Shown here piece by piece: positions 63,563-64,000 of a stretch of 64,000 bases of DNA. The notes beneath the pieces were generated by a model. That model searched no databases. It saw only the letters and a program-made list of their open reading frames with translations, and was not told the DNA's origin. Numbering within the stretch: position 1 is the stretch's first letter; each line of letters begins with the position of its first letter. The position numbers and the translations under genes are program-made. Source of the stretch: Paenibacillus dauci (GTDB lineage: Bacteria; Bacillota; Bacilli; Paenibacillales; Paenibacillaceae); assembly GCF_000971985.1 (NCBI RefSeq), contig NZ_KQ040798.1, positions 62,001 through 126,000 of the forward strand, written 5' to 3'.

Positions 63563-64000
63563 TTAGAAATTCCAGAAATGATCTCCGGCAAATATCCTCT
63601 CCTTCGCCCATTCCCCTGATCCATCGATCAGACAATCTGCCCATGTCACCCGATGGTTACGCAGCTGCTCTGCATGAATTGGATCATATTCCTGATACAC
63701 TACCGTCTGTTCGTTGGCAGGCTTGTCCCAGTTATGCCACCCATCTGGATGAATATGCTCTCCCAGATGGCATTCCACCAGAATGGTACGTGCATATTCA
63801 CGCCATGGACGACCCAGATAGACCGGCGCAATACCGGGATCACTTGTCATATAACAGCGGTACAGAACATAACCATGAGATTGATGCTCCGGCGTCGAAG
63901 CTGCTGTGATATAAGTGGATCGATTGCGATAATGACGCAGACTATGAATCTGGCAATGGTCAAAGTAAGCTGTTGCTCCGCCAAAAATAAAATCTACCGT
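63563..64000 (-). CDS. pectinesterase (partial, 5' end outside the window)
   Basis: The last 145 residues are present. V-D-F-I-F-G-G-A (catalytic aspartate), Y-L-G-R-P-W (substrate arginine) and H-I-H-P-D-G-W-H-N-W are hallmarks of carbohydrate esterase family 8, which removes methyl groups from pectin. The frame is open to the right window edge. It stands directly before the GH43 gene on the same strand, forming a plant-polysaccharide operon. Confidence 0.93.
   Translation of the reverse strand, partial: TVDFIFGGATAYFDHCQIHSLRHYRNRSTYITAASTPEHQSHGYVLYRCYMTSDPGIAPVYLGRPWREYARTILVECHLGEHIHPDGWHNWDKPANEQTVVYQEYDPIHAEQLRNHRVTWADCLIDGSGEWAKERIFAGDHFWNF

Overview
The window reads as a chromosomal segment of a Bacillales-type Firmicute, most likely Paenibacillus or a close relative. 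This is inferred from remembered family resemblance: an AraR-type regulator, a YtpB-like terpene synthase, a LtaS-type enzyme, a monoderm heme gene order (hemE-hemH-hemY), purine-rich Shine-Dalgarno sites and many TTG/GTG starts. No rRNA, tRNA, CRISPR, insertion sequence or prophage block was seen. The DNA looks like ordinary chromosome, dense with short operons that usually end in strong intrinsic terminators.

Layout. 1-10 kb: a cut-off nucleotidyltransferase next to amtB, a MerR regulator with a membrane zinc peptidase, rhomboid protease, thiol peroxidase, DUF1499, a candidate 6S RNA with a good sigma-A promoter, a YesL-like membrane protein and the RNA helicase cshA behind a long leader. 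10-20 kb: YitT, a putative glycoside hydrolase, MATE pump, DUF72/TetR pair, ytpB-pfkA pair, cytochrome P450 and cold-shock protein. 20-30 kb: small proteins, PepF, LapA-like, M42 peptidase, TetR/ABC-F pair, FAH/DUF92 pair and CapA. 30-41 kb: heme operon, MFS pump, O-methyltransferase, rRNA methyltransferase and LTA synthase. 40-46 kb: DUF1450 protein, a HesB-like protein whose cysteines are replaced by histidines, a SufR-like regulator behind a terminator hairpin, DUF86, Dabb and ribosomal protein L25. 46-64 kb: a protein made of two copies of one helix-turn-helix unit, araR, a UbiA-type prenyltransferase, two complete fructose-type PTS loci (one without a kinase), a secreted unknown, a second L25, a LysR/O-methyltransferase divergent pair, a lipoprotein, a GH43 enzyme and a cut-off pectinesterase.

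How genes work together. The three heme genes form one translationally coupled operon. fruR-fruK-fruA form a standard fructose uptake and phosphorylation operon; the second PTS locus has its own DeoR regulator with five TGAT repeats spaced exactly 10 bp and a cre-like site. AraR (with two AraR-box-like sites 41 bp apart), GH43 and pectinesterase fit plant cell-wall sugar use.

Most noteworthy: the all-histidine HesB-like protein, the perfectly offset tandem HTH protein, terminator hairpins between promoter and gene for a SufR-like regulator and a second L25, the 10-bp-periodic operator array, the candidate 6S RNA, and an isolated long imperfect palindrome near 35.9 kb. Function calls come from motif recognition without database searches.
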